The notes under the pieces were generated by a model, which was not told the DNA's origin, did no database searches, and was given only the letters and a program-made list of their open reading frames with translations. From Mortierella alpina (lineage: Eukaryota > Mortierellomycota > Mortierellomycetes > Mortierellales > Mortierellaceae): a stretch of DNA of 64,000 bases. A program made the translations under genes and the position numbers. The stretch spans positions 558,001 through 622,000 of the forward strand of contig JANATF010000005.1 in the NCBI GenBank assembly GCA_029449245.1. Reading direction: 5' to 3'. This document shows positions 21,044 through 31,964 of the stretch, one piece after another; positions within the stretch are counted from its first letter, which is position 1; each line of letters starts with the position of its first letter.

Positions 21044-21639
21044 TTAAGCCTCCTATGATGATAGAAAAGGGCAGGCATTAGTCCCTGGAAACAAGAAAAT
21101 GCAAAGAACCATGACCATTGAACCCGTATTTCTAGAGATAAAAGACTTACAGGGATCTCGACCTCACCGGCATCGATGGCATCACCGAGGTCCTTGGGGG
21201 ACTGGCCGTCAACGGTGCATCCGACCGAGAAAGCAGTTCCGAGGATCTCCTTGACGGTTCCGGAGAGCTCACGGGCAAGGGACTTGTGGCGCATGATGCG
21301 AGCAATCTCGATGACATCGTCCAAGGAGATGTTACCGTTGTGCTTGATGTTCTTCTCCTTCTTGCGGTCGCGGGGGGCCTCCTTGAGGGCCTTGATGACC
21401 AAGGAAGAGGCCGAGGGGACGACCGAGACGGCAGCCTGACGGTTCTGGATGGTCAACTGGACGGTGACACGGAGACCCTTCCAGTCCTGGGTGGCCTTGG
21501 CGATATCTTCACCGACCTTCTTGGGCGAGAGACCGAGAGGACCAATCTTGGGGGCAAGAGCAGAGGAGGCTCCGACCTCTCCTCCGGTGGCACGGAGGTA
21601 GATGATCTTGATCTCGTTGGGGTCCAGCTTTGGTGGCAT
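21044..21639 (-). CDS. RPL12: 60S ribosomal protein L12 (uL11)
   Basis: Forms the base of the ribosomal stalk with P0 and contacts 28S rRNA and elongation factors. Exon 1 is 21151-21639 (163 codons) and the final coding exon is only 9 nt (21044-21052: Glu, Ala, stop), giving 165 residues, exactly the typical L12 length. The start [20 protein letters not shown] is canonical. [20 protein letters not shown] is the conserved N-terminal signature and [17 protein letters not shown] the C-terminal rRNA-binding part. The C-terminus reads EIPEA, matching the EIPE-type ends of the family only when the tiny exon is used. Without that exon the frame runs into unrelated sequence. Highly expressed housekeeping gene; identification is secure. 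Confidence 0.97.
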
Positions 21640-22134
21640 GCTGATGATGGTCGAAGATGGAAAAAAAAAAGACGATCGAGGTTAGGTCAGGTATTCTGAT
21701 GCTTTTGTTGCTCGCCTTTGATGGTCCAAGTTTCCATGTGCTCAAAGTCCAGACTGCCTAAGATCGATGCAGTTGATCCAGGTCGTCGAGATCCAGCAAA
21801 GTCATCGTCCCGTGTCCATCATGGTGTGCCCATGCCTTGCAAACAGCACAGAACCGCAAGGTGGTCGGGTGAATGGCGGATAGATACAGAGATCGATGAT
21901 GGATGGCGCCACTGCACATGGGCGGATGGATGCATCGATGGATGCACCAGCGGATTGCGTCAGCTCACATACTTGATAAGATTCTTGGGAAGGAGAAAAG
22001 AGAAAGGCCGAAAACAATCGGCGCTGAGACACCACTCATATGCTGCAAATCATGAATTTTCGTGTACGTGCTGCAAGTAAATCATTTTCTCTCTCTCGCT
22101 CTCTCTCTATCTCCGTCTCTCTCTCTCTCTGTCT
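21640..22134. other. Upstream region of RPL12
   Basis: Presumed L12 promoter and 5' untranslated region, bounded by a CT-repeat. It contains ATGGATG-type short repeats near 21880-21945. No ribosomal-gene promoter element was identified with confidence. Confidence 0.4.
22087..22134. repeat. (CT)n simple repeat
   Basis: Imperfect (CT)n tract directly abutting the 3' end of the Fanzor relic. Confidence 0.85.
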
Positions 22135-22900
22135 TTAAAAACTTGATAAATACATTATAAGGGCGATGTTGAGGGCAGCATGGGGATCGCGGGGCTTGAG
22201 TGTGTATCCACATTGAAATGAGGCACAGTCCGGGTTAAGGCACTCGACGGCCCCGTTGAGGTTAACTGTCCGTATTAACTTCTTGGCCTTGTCAATTCGT
22301 CGGGCCTTGGCCAGACGAACTTGCCTGTAGCAATAGGCGCAAGTTTTGGATGAGCGGAACTCGTCTGTCATGCATGGCCTCCGACAGTACCTCTGGTGCC
22401 TTTCCTCACGCTGCCGCCTCCCCTCCGCGCATGTCCCTTGATCCAGTATCCAACCCCTGTACCAGCGTCTCCAATGAACAAGATGGGTACGATGATAGGC
22501 GACCTCAGGGTCCCTCCTGTGGTGGGAAGTGCCCGGTGCTGCATGTGGCGTTGCTATAGGAATAAGTGTGGAGTGTTAGACCATTCTGGTATACGGTTAC
22601 TGTATGTCATCTGGAAGATTTCGGACTTACTCAAATCCTGGCGCCTTCGCTGCATGACGCGGCGGCCACTTTGTCCCAGGTTCTTCTTGTTCGGAGCCGC
22701 TGGTGGTGTAGTTCTCTGACACTTGGAGTGTTCAAATTCTCGTAGAACCTTCCTGTGTTTTCGTGTTGTCCTCTTGCACAAAACCCTTTGCCGTGCCTGA
22801 ACGTACACCAAGGCCCGTTACTGCAGCACGCGGAGGAGACCCCGAATATGGGATCCTTATTCCCACTGTCTGCGCAAGTCCCGACTCGACCACCCACCCA
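22135..22900 (-). pseudogene. Fanzor-like (TnpB-related) nuclease relic
   Basis: Decayed copy of a eukaryotic TnpB homologue (Fanzor family, RNA-guided DNA nucleases carried by mobile elements). Read on the minus strand: a RuvC-I-like DSGNKDPIFGVSS (about 22842-22870; intact members usually have D-P-G); a helical stretch with PSVRELHHQRLRTRR; then, in another frame, VPILFIGDAGTGVG and IKGHARRGG (about 22425-22485); and, in a third setting, TDEFRSSKTCAYC (22330-22370), a second zinc pair ECLNPDC, and RuvC-III-like RDPHAALNIALI (about 22150-22190). The FIGD frame stops at 22368 while the DEFRSSK frame carries on, so at least one frameshift breaks the gene. A possible intron acceptor lies near 22556. 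No convincing N-terminal domain was found upstream. The family call rests on motif order and spacing. Confidence 0.72.
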
Positions 22901-23298
22901 GGTCGTGACTCCCATTGTTCGAACTCAGGACGCACAGCAGCACAAACGGATGCCATTCAGAGAAATCGAGGTCAACAACCAAAGAGAGACAGCCATTGCC
23001 CCAGGCCAGTCAGAAAAGAGACGGAACGCACGCCTCTCTTTTACCCATCCTGCCACTTTCAAGGAGTCCAAGAACTGTTGACAAATCATCCGTCTCCCAG
23101 ACGATATACACTTGTAACCAATCGTGTCCTCAGCGCTCTACCCCCTGTTTGCCTCCTGCTATCTTTTCTTCTATATTTTTCACGAGATGCGAATATAATT
23201 AAACCAAGAACCCATCGCTCTATGGTTTATTGTCGTACATCTCGGATGATTTTTGCTGTCTTGAATCAAGGCTTGCTAATGCCCAAAATCTTGAATAG

Positions 23299-24030
23299 GG
23301 CAACTTGGTCAGAAAAATACTATACTTGCACAGGACATTGAGCAAATATACAGGAATGTTATGGACAAAAGGGAAGGGACGTTGCGTGACCCGAAGGATA
23401 TTGATTCGGAGGTGAAGGCACTCGTTGAAAAACGCGTCGAGCTTGATTTCTCAGCAAACAACTCTGATCAAGAGCCACTAAAAACGCGTCGAGCTTGATT
23501 TCTCAGCAATCAACTCTGATATGGAACCACTGCAGTTCTTCCATGGGCAGGCATCCGGAGGAGCCTCGGTCATTGAAAGGCTGGTCAACAGTGGACATAC
23601 CGTCACCAGCTTGGGCACAAAGTTGACCTTAAAGGGAGCCGCGTTGGGGGTGCTTGCTCGTCGATCACTTTAGAGTTCAATAATTTCCATCTTGAAGATA
23701 TGCCTTTCCTTTAAGGCATCACGTTGCCTGCATGGCGTGACGATGTTCAGCTTCAAATCGACTCCATCAATACGGTCAGTGGATTCGGATATACCGCAGG
23801 GGGTAATGCCTCTGATCTCAAATTCCTCATGGATTGCCCCCTCCCCCCAACAAGATGTCTGTTGCTGATTTTTGGTGCTTCGGGCGGGCTACGGTGTTCA
23901 TGATTCTGAAAAGTTGAAAGGAGTCGTTGACAAAGCGAGGATTTATCATTACTTCAGGTACAAACGTTAGTGTTGGAATTGCTAATGCTCAGGCCACACG
24001 AGAAGCTCGTCATAGCACCTCCTTCGGCCT
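23299..24030 (+). pseudogene. Decayed coding region of unknown family
   Basis: Protein-like stretches on the plus strand interrupted by stops and frame changes. One frame runs GQKNTILAQDIEQIYRNV through KALVEKRVELDFSANNSD and stops inside a 52-bp tandem duplication. After the duplication the same protein sense resumes (LQFFHGQASGGASVIERLV, LTLKGAALGVLARRSL) and ends at TAG. Another frame from about 23715 reads ITLPAWRDDVQLQIDSIN, then GFGYTAGGNASDLKFLMD. The residue pattern looks like former coding sequence, not random translation. I do not recognise the family. Its position next to the Fanzor relic suggests an accessory, decaying segment. Confidence 0.45.
23428..23531. repeat. 52-bp tandem duplication
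   Basis: Two adjacent copies of a unit containing ACGCGTCGAGCTTGATTTC, with the same bases at 23431 and 23483 (period 52). The copies differ at a few positions near their ends. Because 52 is not a multiple of 3, the duplication shifts the surrounding reading frame. Confidence 0.9.
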
Positions 24031-24654
24031 CTGCTGACAGTGGCTCCTGGCATGTTCATGGATGAAAGAAAGGACAAATATTCATCCACAAACCCTCATT
24101 TACATGTGCCAAGGCATGGTCAGCGTGCAATTTAGGCGAAGAACTGTCCAGCCAACCACTGCTTTGTTTTTTCTTCGTGCTCTCAACCTTGTTCCTTCGA
24201 GCTGCTTGAGCGTGATTTTGGCCTCGCATACAGTACTTTATCGTGCTATGTACCCGTGCTTCCGTAAAGGCCTTTGGCGCGGCATGAAGAAGACAGCGAG
24301 CGTGTGTCTGTGGAGAGGAAGCGGCGGAGGTTAGACTTTGCTCTATCGGGGTCAGACGGTCGACGTCCTCGCACTAGCCCTGTATCCGTTAAAGAGCACC
24401 GTTGAGCACTCTTGTTTTTCTCTTTTGCGCCTAGATCTGATTCCTCTTTTTACATTCGCCTCTCCATCCTCATCTCTTGTTCTTCATCCCAGCAGTCTCA
24501 GCACATGCAGCAGGTCCTCTAATTCCTTCTCCCCCTCAGGAACCGACGACACTCTGGGCAACCGCGACCGAAACTTTTTAATCGAAGCACCTACCTACTT
24601 CACGGCCAGCTGAAGCGCCGCTGAGTCCGACTTCTGGAACAGCAATACCGCACC
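24031..24654. other. Upstream region of the ABC transporter
   Basis: No supportable gene. Contains CT-rich 5' flanking sequence (24400-24540). It may include an unrecognised first exon of the transporter. Confidence 0.4.
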
Positions 24655-27600
24655 ATGGATCCCCTCGACTACTATGCGCTCCTGAAGCTGGTGGATGCCC
24701 CAGGGCTTGTGGCAAGTTTTTTGGTCGCCTTGATCGAAGCTCCTTCCTCCTCACATCCCATCGGCGTACATACCCTCGACTAACTTGGTGCAACCTGTAT
24801 TTTACTATTTTCAGCCTGGTCAAGGTCCTCCCTGCCAATATGTCCAAACACCTCTGAACTCGGGTACCAATGCTTCCACGCCGTCGTGGGGCTGTCCAGC
24901 AGGGTGAGGCTACAACCGTTCTTCATTTCGCACACTCAGCTTTGCTCAGCAGCATGTTCTAACCAAAGAGGTATCGTTACACACGCACCGTTCTGGCAGA
25001 CAATACTGTGTCTCTCCAAAGCACACTGCAACCTGTCCACCGGTAGGCCATTTGTGTACACGATCGATCTGCAGCAGCTCATGTTTGTTTGATTCACTAA
25101 AGTATGCCACCGTTCTTTTCGCCTTCACAGGGATTCTACTGTCCCCCTAATACCGCTCAGCCAATGTACTGCTGTCCCGGATACTACTGCTCCAGTGACA
25201 CAAAAACAATCACAGTCTGCCCTCAGAACCACTATTGCCCTGCAGGGTCTGTTGGAGGAGGCGTAAGTTGAATCTCGCGAAACCTGCTGTCCAATAGAAC
25301 CCATAGAGGATGACACCCCAACCTTACCAAACAAGACATTTTTTTCCCATGTTTTTTTATATAGATGTCCTGCTTGTGGCTGGCTTCATGCCCATCTGGC
25401 AGCTCCTCGGCCTCCAAGTTTGGACTGGTGATCTTTGTCATAGTCTTCATCATTGGTATCTGCATCGTCTTTTGGATTCACAAGCGCCTCCAGCGAGTCA
25501 GGACGCACCATCTCGAAAAGCGGCTACGATGGATCCACAATCACAACATGAACCACGACAACCCCTTGCTTGCGGACGAGGCGTTGTTGGAATGCGAGGA
25601 TGAAGATGGCGACGAGGAGTCTAACGAGACAGCCAACACCAAGAGCGGCGACCAGGTCATCCAAATCGACGGGACAGCAGCCGACAAGCCCGAAGACTCG
25701 CAGGGCGAGGCAAAAGCAACCAGACCGCAGCTCAAGAGGAAGATTACAAGAGTCACCCACACCTTCGATATCGAGTTTGAGCACCTGGGGCTGACTCTTT
25801 CGAACGGAACAAGCATCTTGCAGGTAACGAATCAAGTTTTTGCCACTATCATTCATCGTACTGCCGAGGAAGTTGTATGACAACGCGATATTGACATTAA
25901 TGCTCACCGCATCAACTGCTTTAAAAGAACATATCTGGAGTTCTGCGAACAGGAAGGACACTTTCGATTATGGGGCCGAGTGGGAGCGGGAAGACCACGC
26001 TCATTTCCATGCTGACGTCCAAGATCGCGAAGGACGAGGGTCGCATTTTGATTAATGGAGAGGAGGAGGAGCTGAGCCATTACCGGAAGCTGATAGGGTT
26101 TGTGCCGCAGGAGGACATTATGATGCGGGAGCTAACGGTGCACGACGTGCTGCTGCACTCGGCGTACATGCGACTGCCGGCTCATTTGAAGCGGGCGCAG
26201 ATGACGGAGAAGGTGCTCGAGATTATTGACTTTTTGGGACTGAACTCGGTGATGGATTCGGTTGTTGGGGACGCTGAACGGAGAGGCATTTCAGGAGGCC
26301 AGCGTAAGCGGGTGAATATTGGCATGGAGCTTGTGACGGATCCCAGCATATTGTTTTTGGATGAGCCGACCTCGGGTTTGGACTCCTCGACGAGTGGTGA
26401 TGTCTGCAGACTTTTGAAATCGATTGCTCGCAAGAAGGGGCTGACCGTGGCCGCTGTCATTCACTCGCCCAGTCCGGTTGCCTTTGAACAATTTGATGAC
26501 CTCCTGCTGCTGGGCCATGGAGGGCGTGTGGTCTACCATGGTCCTCGTACGGAAGCACCAGCATATTTTGCTGCTATTGGATTCCCCGTGCCGGCAGAGT
26601 CGAGCCCTTCCGATTTTTACATGGACGTCATCTCGAACAATATCAAGTCCAAGATCACCAAAAAGTTCAAGCCGTTTTACTTGCATCGCTACTGGGAGTC
26701 GTACTGCAAGCGCGCACAAGTCTTTTACGCGGACGGTGGTAAGAATGGCGTAGAGTACAGGCATCCAACCACACACGCATCGAATCCGGCCACCCCGCAT
26801 TTCAATCCGAGGCTGTCTGCCTATGCCAGTCAAAATACGTCGACTCTATCAGTCCATCAGCAGGGCGCCCATGCAGAGTCTTTGGCTATGAGCAACCTGA
26901 ACAATATGTCATCTCTGGCATTGCCAAACGCATCCTCCTCTTCTCTTCAACCTCCAGTACCGGCGGCGTCCCCGATGCGCTACAACCAGCACAAGGCCGT
27001 AGCCAAGCTTCGAGAAGCCGCCTCGAAATCAAGCCCATCGAGCCCTCGCGCTTCCATGGCAGTATCCGATTTCCAGTCGCTTTACGATTCTCCACCCATG
27101 CCCGAGCGTCTGACCTGGTCCGAGACCCTTCGAAAGACCGTTCGCATCTTTTTGATTGACAGCCGGATGTGGTGGAGAGGTGTCCTTTCCGAGACCAAGG
27201 AGACTGTTCTAGGCATCTTCCTCAAGCGCAAGGACCCGATTCGAAACACGGCCTCGCCCTTCATGATGTTCTGGCACTGTCTATCCCGCGCCCGGCTGCA
27301 GATCTACAGGAACCAGCGCCAGTTCTTGTACGACCAGCTCCTCCATCTTGGCTGCGGCATGTTTATCTCGATTGCCGCTTCGAGATTCGACTACCTTGGT
27401 CGGCAACCGGACCTGGTCTGTGCTATGGCGCCCTATCAGCTCAAGTATACCTGTGCCAGTCCCACAGATCATTTGACCGAGGTCGGTGTCTTTATCGCGC
27501 TGGGCGTGTGTTTTGCCGGCATTTCGGTTGGGTCCATGACCTTTGGAAACGAGAAGCTGGTCTATTGGCGAGAAAAGTCGTCGGGTCTGCTCACGTTGCC

Positions 27601-28129
27601 GTATTACCTCGCCAAGGTGATTGCGGACATTCCCAGGATCGTGCTTGCTGGTATCATGTTTTCGATTTCGTTGATCATCTTTTTCAACCAGCGGTCGAAC
27701 TACTTTTACTTGCTGTTCATCATCATCATGTTGTATGCTGTGGCGTTTGCGATGGGATATCTGCTGTCAGCGTTGATTCCTCAGAATCGCGTGTCGCTGG
27801 TCGGAACAGGATTCACGTTGGCGTGGGCGATTGTGTTTTCGGGAGATGCGCCGGATCTGGCGGATGTGATGAGGGATGATGCCTCAGGTGGCTATAAAGC
27901 CTCGTCTTGGATCTGGGTGATTTCGGCGCCTAGATATGCGATTGAAGCGATTTACTTGAAGGAGGTGCAGGCCAGGCCGTGGTATGAGATCACTGCACAA
28001 CCACTCTCGCACACGTACGAGTTGGGCCAGTTTTGGTGGTGCTTCCAGTCAATGGCTTGGATTTTGTTGGGATGGCATGTCCTAGCATTCATAGGATTCA
28101 AGCTGAAGGATAGGAACAAGCAAAAGTAA
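24655..28129 (+). CDS. ABCG-type half transporter with Cys-rich N-terminus
   Basis: ATP-driven exporter, probably of lipids or hydrophobic compounds, at a membrane; must dimerise. Well-supported exons: 24815-24903, 25000-25042, 25131-25262, 25365-25823 and 25928-28129 (974 residues, in phase). The first exon is uncertain; the ATG at 24655 (GCACCATGG) is a candidate and no clear signal peptide was found. The N-terminal ectodomain has CxxG/YC repeats (GCPAGQYC, TCPPGFYCPPN, CCPGYYC, HYCPAGS), followed by a membrane helix (VIFVIVFIIGICIVF) and basic residues. The nucleotide-binding domain has Walker A GPSGSGKTT, Q-loop FVPQED, signature ISGGQRKRVNIGMEL and Walker B ILFLDEPTSGLDS. About six C-terminal helices follow (for example FYLLFIIIMLYAVAFAMGYL). 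Domain order NBD-TMD is typical of ABCG; the Cys-rich leader recalls plant ABCG24/28. A low-complexity linker separates NBD and TMD. Confidence 0.9.
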
Positions 28130-28789
28130 CGAGACATAAACAGATATGACACAGTCGATCGCGCGACCGCAGCCAAATATCGCTTCACAGCCTATGTATA
28201 GCTGTGCATGGTCTTTACTGGTTTTTTTTTTTTTTTTTTTTTTTTTTATAACAATATGCCTCTCAAGTCGAATGACGCTACGAATCTTAAGAACTACCTG
28301 GCAAAGATCTACCATCCATTCCATCCTCCCTGAATCGAGTCCTAGTCATCATAAGACAAGTCACGTTCCCTGGGTTCCAACCCCTCACGCCCGCGCGACT
28401 ATTGCCACGCCTCATCAGCGTGTCTAACGGACGAAGGTTGCTGTTATAAAAAGGGTATCTTCCCTACTCCCTCCATGGTGGTCCTGTGCTGCTTTCCCAG
28501 CCAGCACTCCAAAAATGTGTGGTCCGCTGCGAGTGGGTCACGGACTGGGCCTGGGCATTGGCCGTTATGGTGGTCGACGAGCAAATGGCTGCATGGGCAG
28601 TTACTGTTCGCGCACATGCATATATAGAGAGGCCAATATTTGTGATACCTTTCTATAATTGCATAACATTTATAAAATTCTATATATGCACGCGTAAACT
28701 CTCTAATTGCACGTATTTCCACTTTTAATTCTTATATGCATTCCCGAGCTCTATTCACATCAAAATGTAGCCAATCAAGGCTCTTCATC
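28130..28789. other. 3' flank of the ABC transporter
   Basis: Includes a pure T run of about 27 nt at 28221-28247 and AT-rich sequence before the tRNA gene. No gene seen. Confidence 0.45.
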
Positions 28790-28861
28790 TCCTAGTTGGT
28801 CCAGTGGTCAGGATTTGTCGCTCTCACCGACAAGGCCCGGGTTCGATCCCCGGACTGGGAA
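28790..28861 (+). tRNA. tRNA-Glu (CTC)
   Basis: 72-nt cloverleaf without intron. The acceptor stem TCCTAGT pairs with ACTGGGA (one G-T pair). The anticodon stem TGTCG/CGACA encloses the loop CTCTCAC with anticodon CTC, decoding GAG. The T arm contains GGTTCGATCCC, the Pol III B box. Discriminator base is A at 28861. A T-rich terminator follows within 15 bp. Confidence 0.95.
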
Positions 28862-28888
28862 TATTTTTGTTTTTTCGTTAGTAAAGTG

Positions 28889-29065
28889 TATTTGGCGGCT
28901 CTATCGTTGCTTTTGACGCAGCGGGAAAAGATAAACTGACATTCATGTCATTATACGATACTGTATTCTGACAGTACAGTACAGTCATTCGCCCTGAAGC
29001 AGCAGGGTGGAAAAGTAACTTACATGGGGTTTGTGCGTGGATCCTTGTGCGTGGGTTGCCAAGCA
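28889..29065 (+). repeat. Dispersed tRNA-flanking repeat, copy 1 (interrupted)
   Basis: Matches the copy at 58393-58475. The left part starts TATTTGGCGGCTCTATCG (28889). The right part has GGTGGAAAAGTAACTTACAT and TTTGTGCGTGG (about 28999-29040), ending near GGGTTGCCAA. Between them is roughly 65-80 bp absent from the other copy, with similar bases (GCAGCGGGAAAAG versus GCAGCAGGGTGGAAAAG) at its edges, as if inserted. It begins 27 bp after the tRNA-Glu 3' end. Confidence 0.75.
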
Positions 29066-30790
29066 ATTTTTGACAACCCGGGTAGCCGATACCTTCTTTC
29101 TGTGTGCGAGAGATGAGATATTTAGCGAGCGTGCTTGGAAACCTGCAACAATAATTGTTCCCACTGGCAAATCACTGCCGACAACAAATAATTCTCGGCT
29201 GTTCTTTCATGCCGAGAATAATAAAAAGACTGGAGCCATTGCGGTTCCTGAATGGCAGGTTACGACTGTGAGCCCAAACCTGATATGACTTTCAATGCTC
29301 GATTTTTGTAAGCACATGGACTGGGCAGCTAGTCCACGCAAGCAACTTCATCGACACCGCGAACATAACAAAAAGACATAATGTCTCGGTGTAGCTGACT
29401 CGTTGCATTGGCTGTGGACTTTTCACCTGAAATCAAGGCTGTCGAGGTTGTCCCGCCGAGACACGGGCTTTGGCAGGCTCCTCACAATCAAGGCCCATGG
29501 AGGGATGTGCTAACCTGAAGGTTAATTCTTGGCTGTGCCTTTGTGCAATTTTGGCGGACACAACCCAGGGTATGGCTGTTTCTTTTGTCCGTCTTGAAAC
29601 GGAATTATATATCCCCGCATAGAATGGACCTGTATCTGAACTGGAAAAAAATCAATGAATCCAACTTTCTGAGAGCCCAGTTGGTGACGGATGGACATTA
29701 TACTTGGCAGAACGGTCTGTCATGATTTACACATGGTGTATAGACTATACGTGGCCCATGGCCGTCCGGCACCCGCGCCTGCGATGGCTAAAGCCCATAT
29801 AATGTGTTAGTTGACAGGATTCACTTATTCTCCAGTCACTCCAAAAAAATGCCGGGTTCGAGTTGCCAAAAAAAGGGGTGTTGACAAAGGAACGCCTCAG
29901 CGAAACACAGGCGTCAAAATGCTTAAATCGGGCGCGTGTTCGTCTAGCGGCTAGATGACAAGGTGACAGAAGAGCTAAGGAGAGAAAAATGAAAAACAAA
30001 GCCCCTTTTGGCAGACCTGAACAAAAAAAGGGTATCGAGTACCGTAGAAATGTACTGTACTGCTCTACTGACTAAGGACGAGGGGTAACGAGCAGCACGT
30101 TGAACTGCAACAGCTGCCCTATCTAGAAGCCCCTATCATTGTTGCCTGCAGCCTCAAGTCTCGGTCTCCACTGATGCGTGCTTACCTTGACACGAGACAC
30201 CGGTGCGTTGCGCTGTTCTCCTCGTCCCTGCATCCAGCGCGTCCTTGTGCTGTCACATTGAATCCAAGTGGAAGTACAGTCTGCTGGTGCGCGCGCAGTC
30301 TCTCTGGAGTCAACAACCACTCGATGAATAAGGCAGAGTTGCTGGCCAATGGCCTGAGGCAGACCGTGTACACGATGTCTGTGCGACCCCTTTCTTCAAG
30401 TTGACTTTTTCAACAAGCATGTTTCTCCTTGCGCCTGTCCTTTTCTGCCCTTTGAGTTCTGTCTCCTGGCAGCGAGTATGTACAAAGGTGGGCATTACAA
30501 GGAGAGTTGGGCTTGACACAAAGGCTGCTATTCTGTCCTTTAATGAATCGACAAGAAAAATGAAAAAGCGTCGTGTGGCCAGCAAGGCGCGTGCCTTGTT
30601 CGTGCTGATCCCATGGGGTTATACGTGTTTATGGCGCTATAGGTCTCCAAGTGTATTTTGAGATGATGGTGGTCTCAATCCTCCAGTTCACATCTTTTGC
30701 AGGCGAGCGCCCACGGCGCCCCTTGTGGTTTCGACCATTGCAGTCTACTTTACTTTGAGTGCCACATCTCTTTTCACTCTGTTGTGCTTG

Positions 30791-30851
30791 GGCTTGGCTC
30801 GACTTGGGCTGGACTTGGCTAGACTCGGCTGGAGTAGGCTTGACTTGGCTC
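30791..30851. repeat. Degenerate 10-bp tandem repeat
   Basis: Six units related to GACTTGGCTN, one of them 11 bp long. No coding or known regulatory role is visible. Confidence 0.75.
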
Positions 30852-31964
30852 TTGTGAGCCTAACAGTGAGGGGGACGATCTTTGTCTGAGTCAGGTACAG
30901 TACAGTGCGGATGGATGTGGCGCCAAAGTTGGCACCTTTGCCCCACCACATGTACAGTAGTACAGTATTATTGCGCAAGCTGTATTAATACGTGTGCTCT
31001 CATTCCAGACGAGAACAGGGCATAGCCCTTGGCTGGCTCATTTTGCCGTAGGGCTGCGTTGGCTGGGTTTGGATAGTTGAGCCAAGACCCGCGGCAATCG
31101 TTAGCCGATCGAGAATAATTGGGCCGCATGCCTCTGGGTGCGTTTCGTGAGTGCACGGAGGGCAGGGTATATGCGTGTTTCCTGCATGGCCGTCTTTGCG
31201 GTCGATACTTGCAGCCATGTATCGCATCATCGGCCACCACTGCACCGGGCAGTGGTTTGGTCGGTCTTGTCGGTGCCAAAAAAGCCAGCGCGAGTAATAA
31301 AAGGCAGCTATATTTAACCAGGGAAAAAAAAAGACTGGTAAGGCGACGTGATCATCATTGACATCTTCCTTTTTTTTATTTTTTATTCGCTCTTCTTTCT
31401 CTCACTCTCTCACTCTCTTCAGCCTCCCACTCACATCCTCGTCGTTGCTTCGCCGCCCTCTTTCTCCCCACTCTTCTCTCGCTGCTTCTGCTGGCTGTGT
31501 GCGCTTGTGCAGGTGCATCCGCGTTTTGATCCTCTCTCCTCCCTTGCTGCTTCCCTCTGGCGACGCTCCATTCCAGTCCATCCCAGCGACCCATCCACGC
31601 ACGAGGACAAGAGCTACCTGGCTGGCTCACACATCAACAACCCCCTTCACGTCGTCCAGCTCACGCTTCTCGCTGCATTGTTTGTTTGTCGTTTCTCTCG
31701 CTTTTCATTTTTTTTTCTTACTCTGCATCTCGCCAGCATTGCACTCGCCAGCCTCATCTACACAGCTAGACCGCACCTCCCTGCCTTTTTCCTTGGTCAT
31801 TCCTGCAGCTGTTGTCTATACCCGCCCAACCCTGCCTCCATCGTGCTGTTTGCGTCCTTCCTTCCCCTTGTGCACATGAGTGTCACAACATCAACAGATC
31901 CAGCCGTAGACCACTCCACCTTTTTTCTCCTTTCCAACAAAGCCTAGTGCCGCACTCTTCAGCC

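Larger units (their letters stand above)
28862..31964. other. Gene-poor region
   Basis: About 3.1 kb between the tRNA and the flippase gene. It holds the dispersed repeat at 28889-29065, a decamer repeat near 30800, and scattered GTACTGTA/TACAGTAC words (near 28968, 30050, 30897 and 30953). From 31370 on the sequence is TC-rich and probably the flippase promoter and leader. Long open frames here are low-complexity artefacts. Confidence 0.5.

Noticed and set aside
28221-28247. T run taken as a reverse-transcribed poly(A) tail
   Set aside because: Similar A/T runs occur in many introns and flanks here; no element body or target duplication is attached.
29843-29860. GGGTTCGAG word resembling a tRNA B box
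   Set aside because: No cloverleaf can be drawn around it and the B-box consensus fails at the following bases.
31348-31947. Long plus-strand frames before the flippase
   Set aside because: Ser/Leu/Phe-rich translation of a TC-rich leader, open in two frames at once; typical of untranslated sequence.
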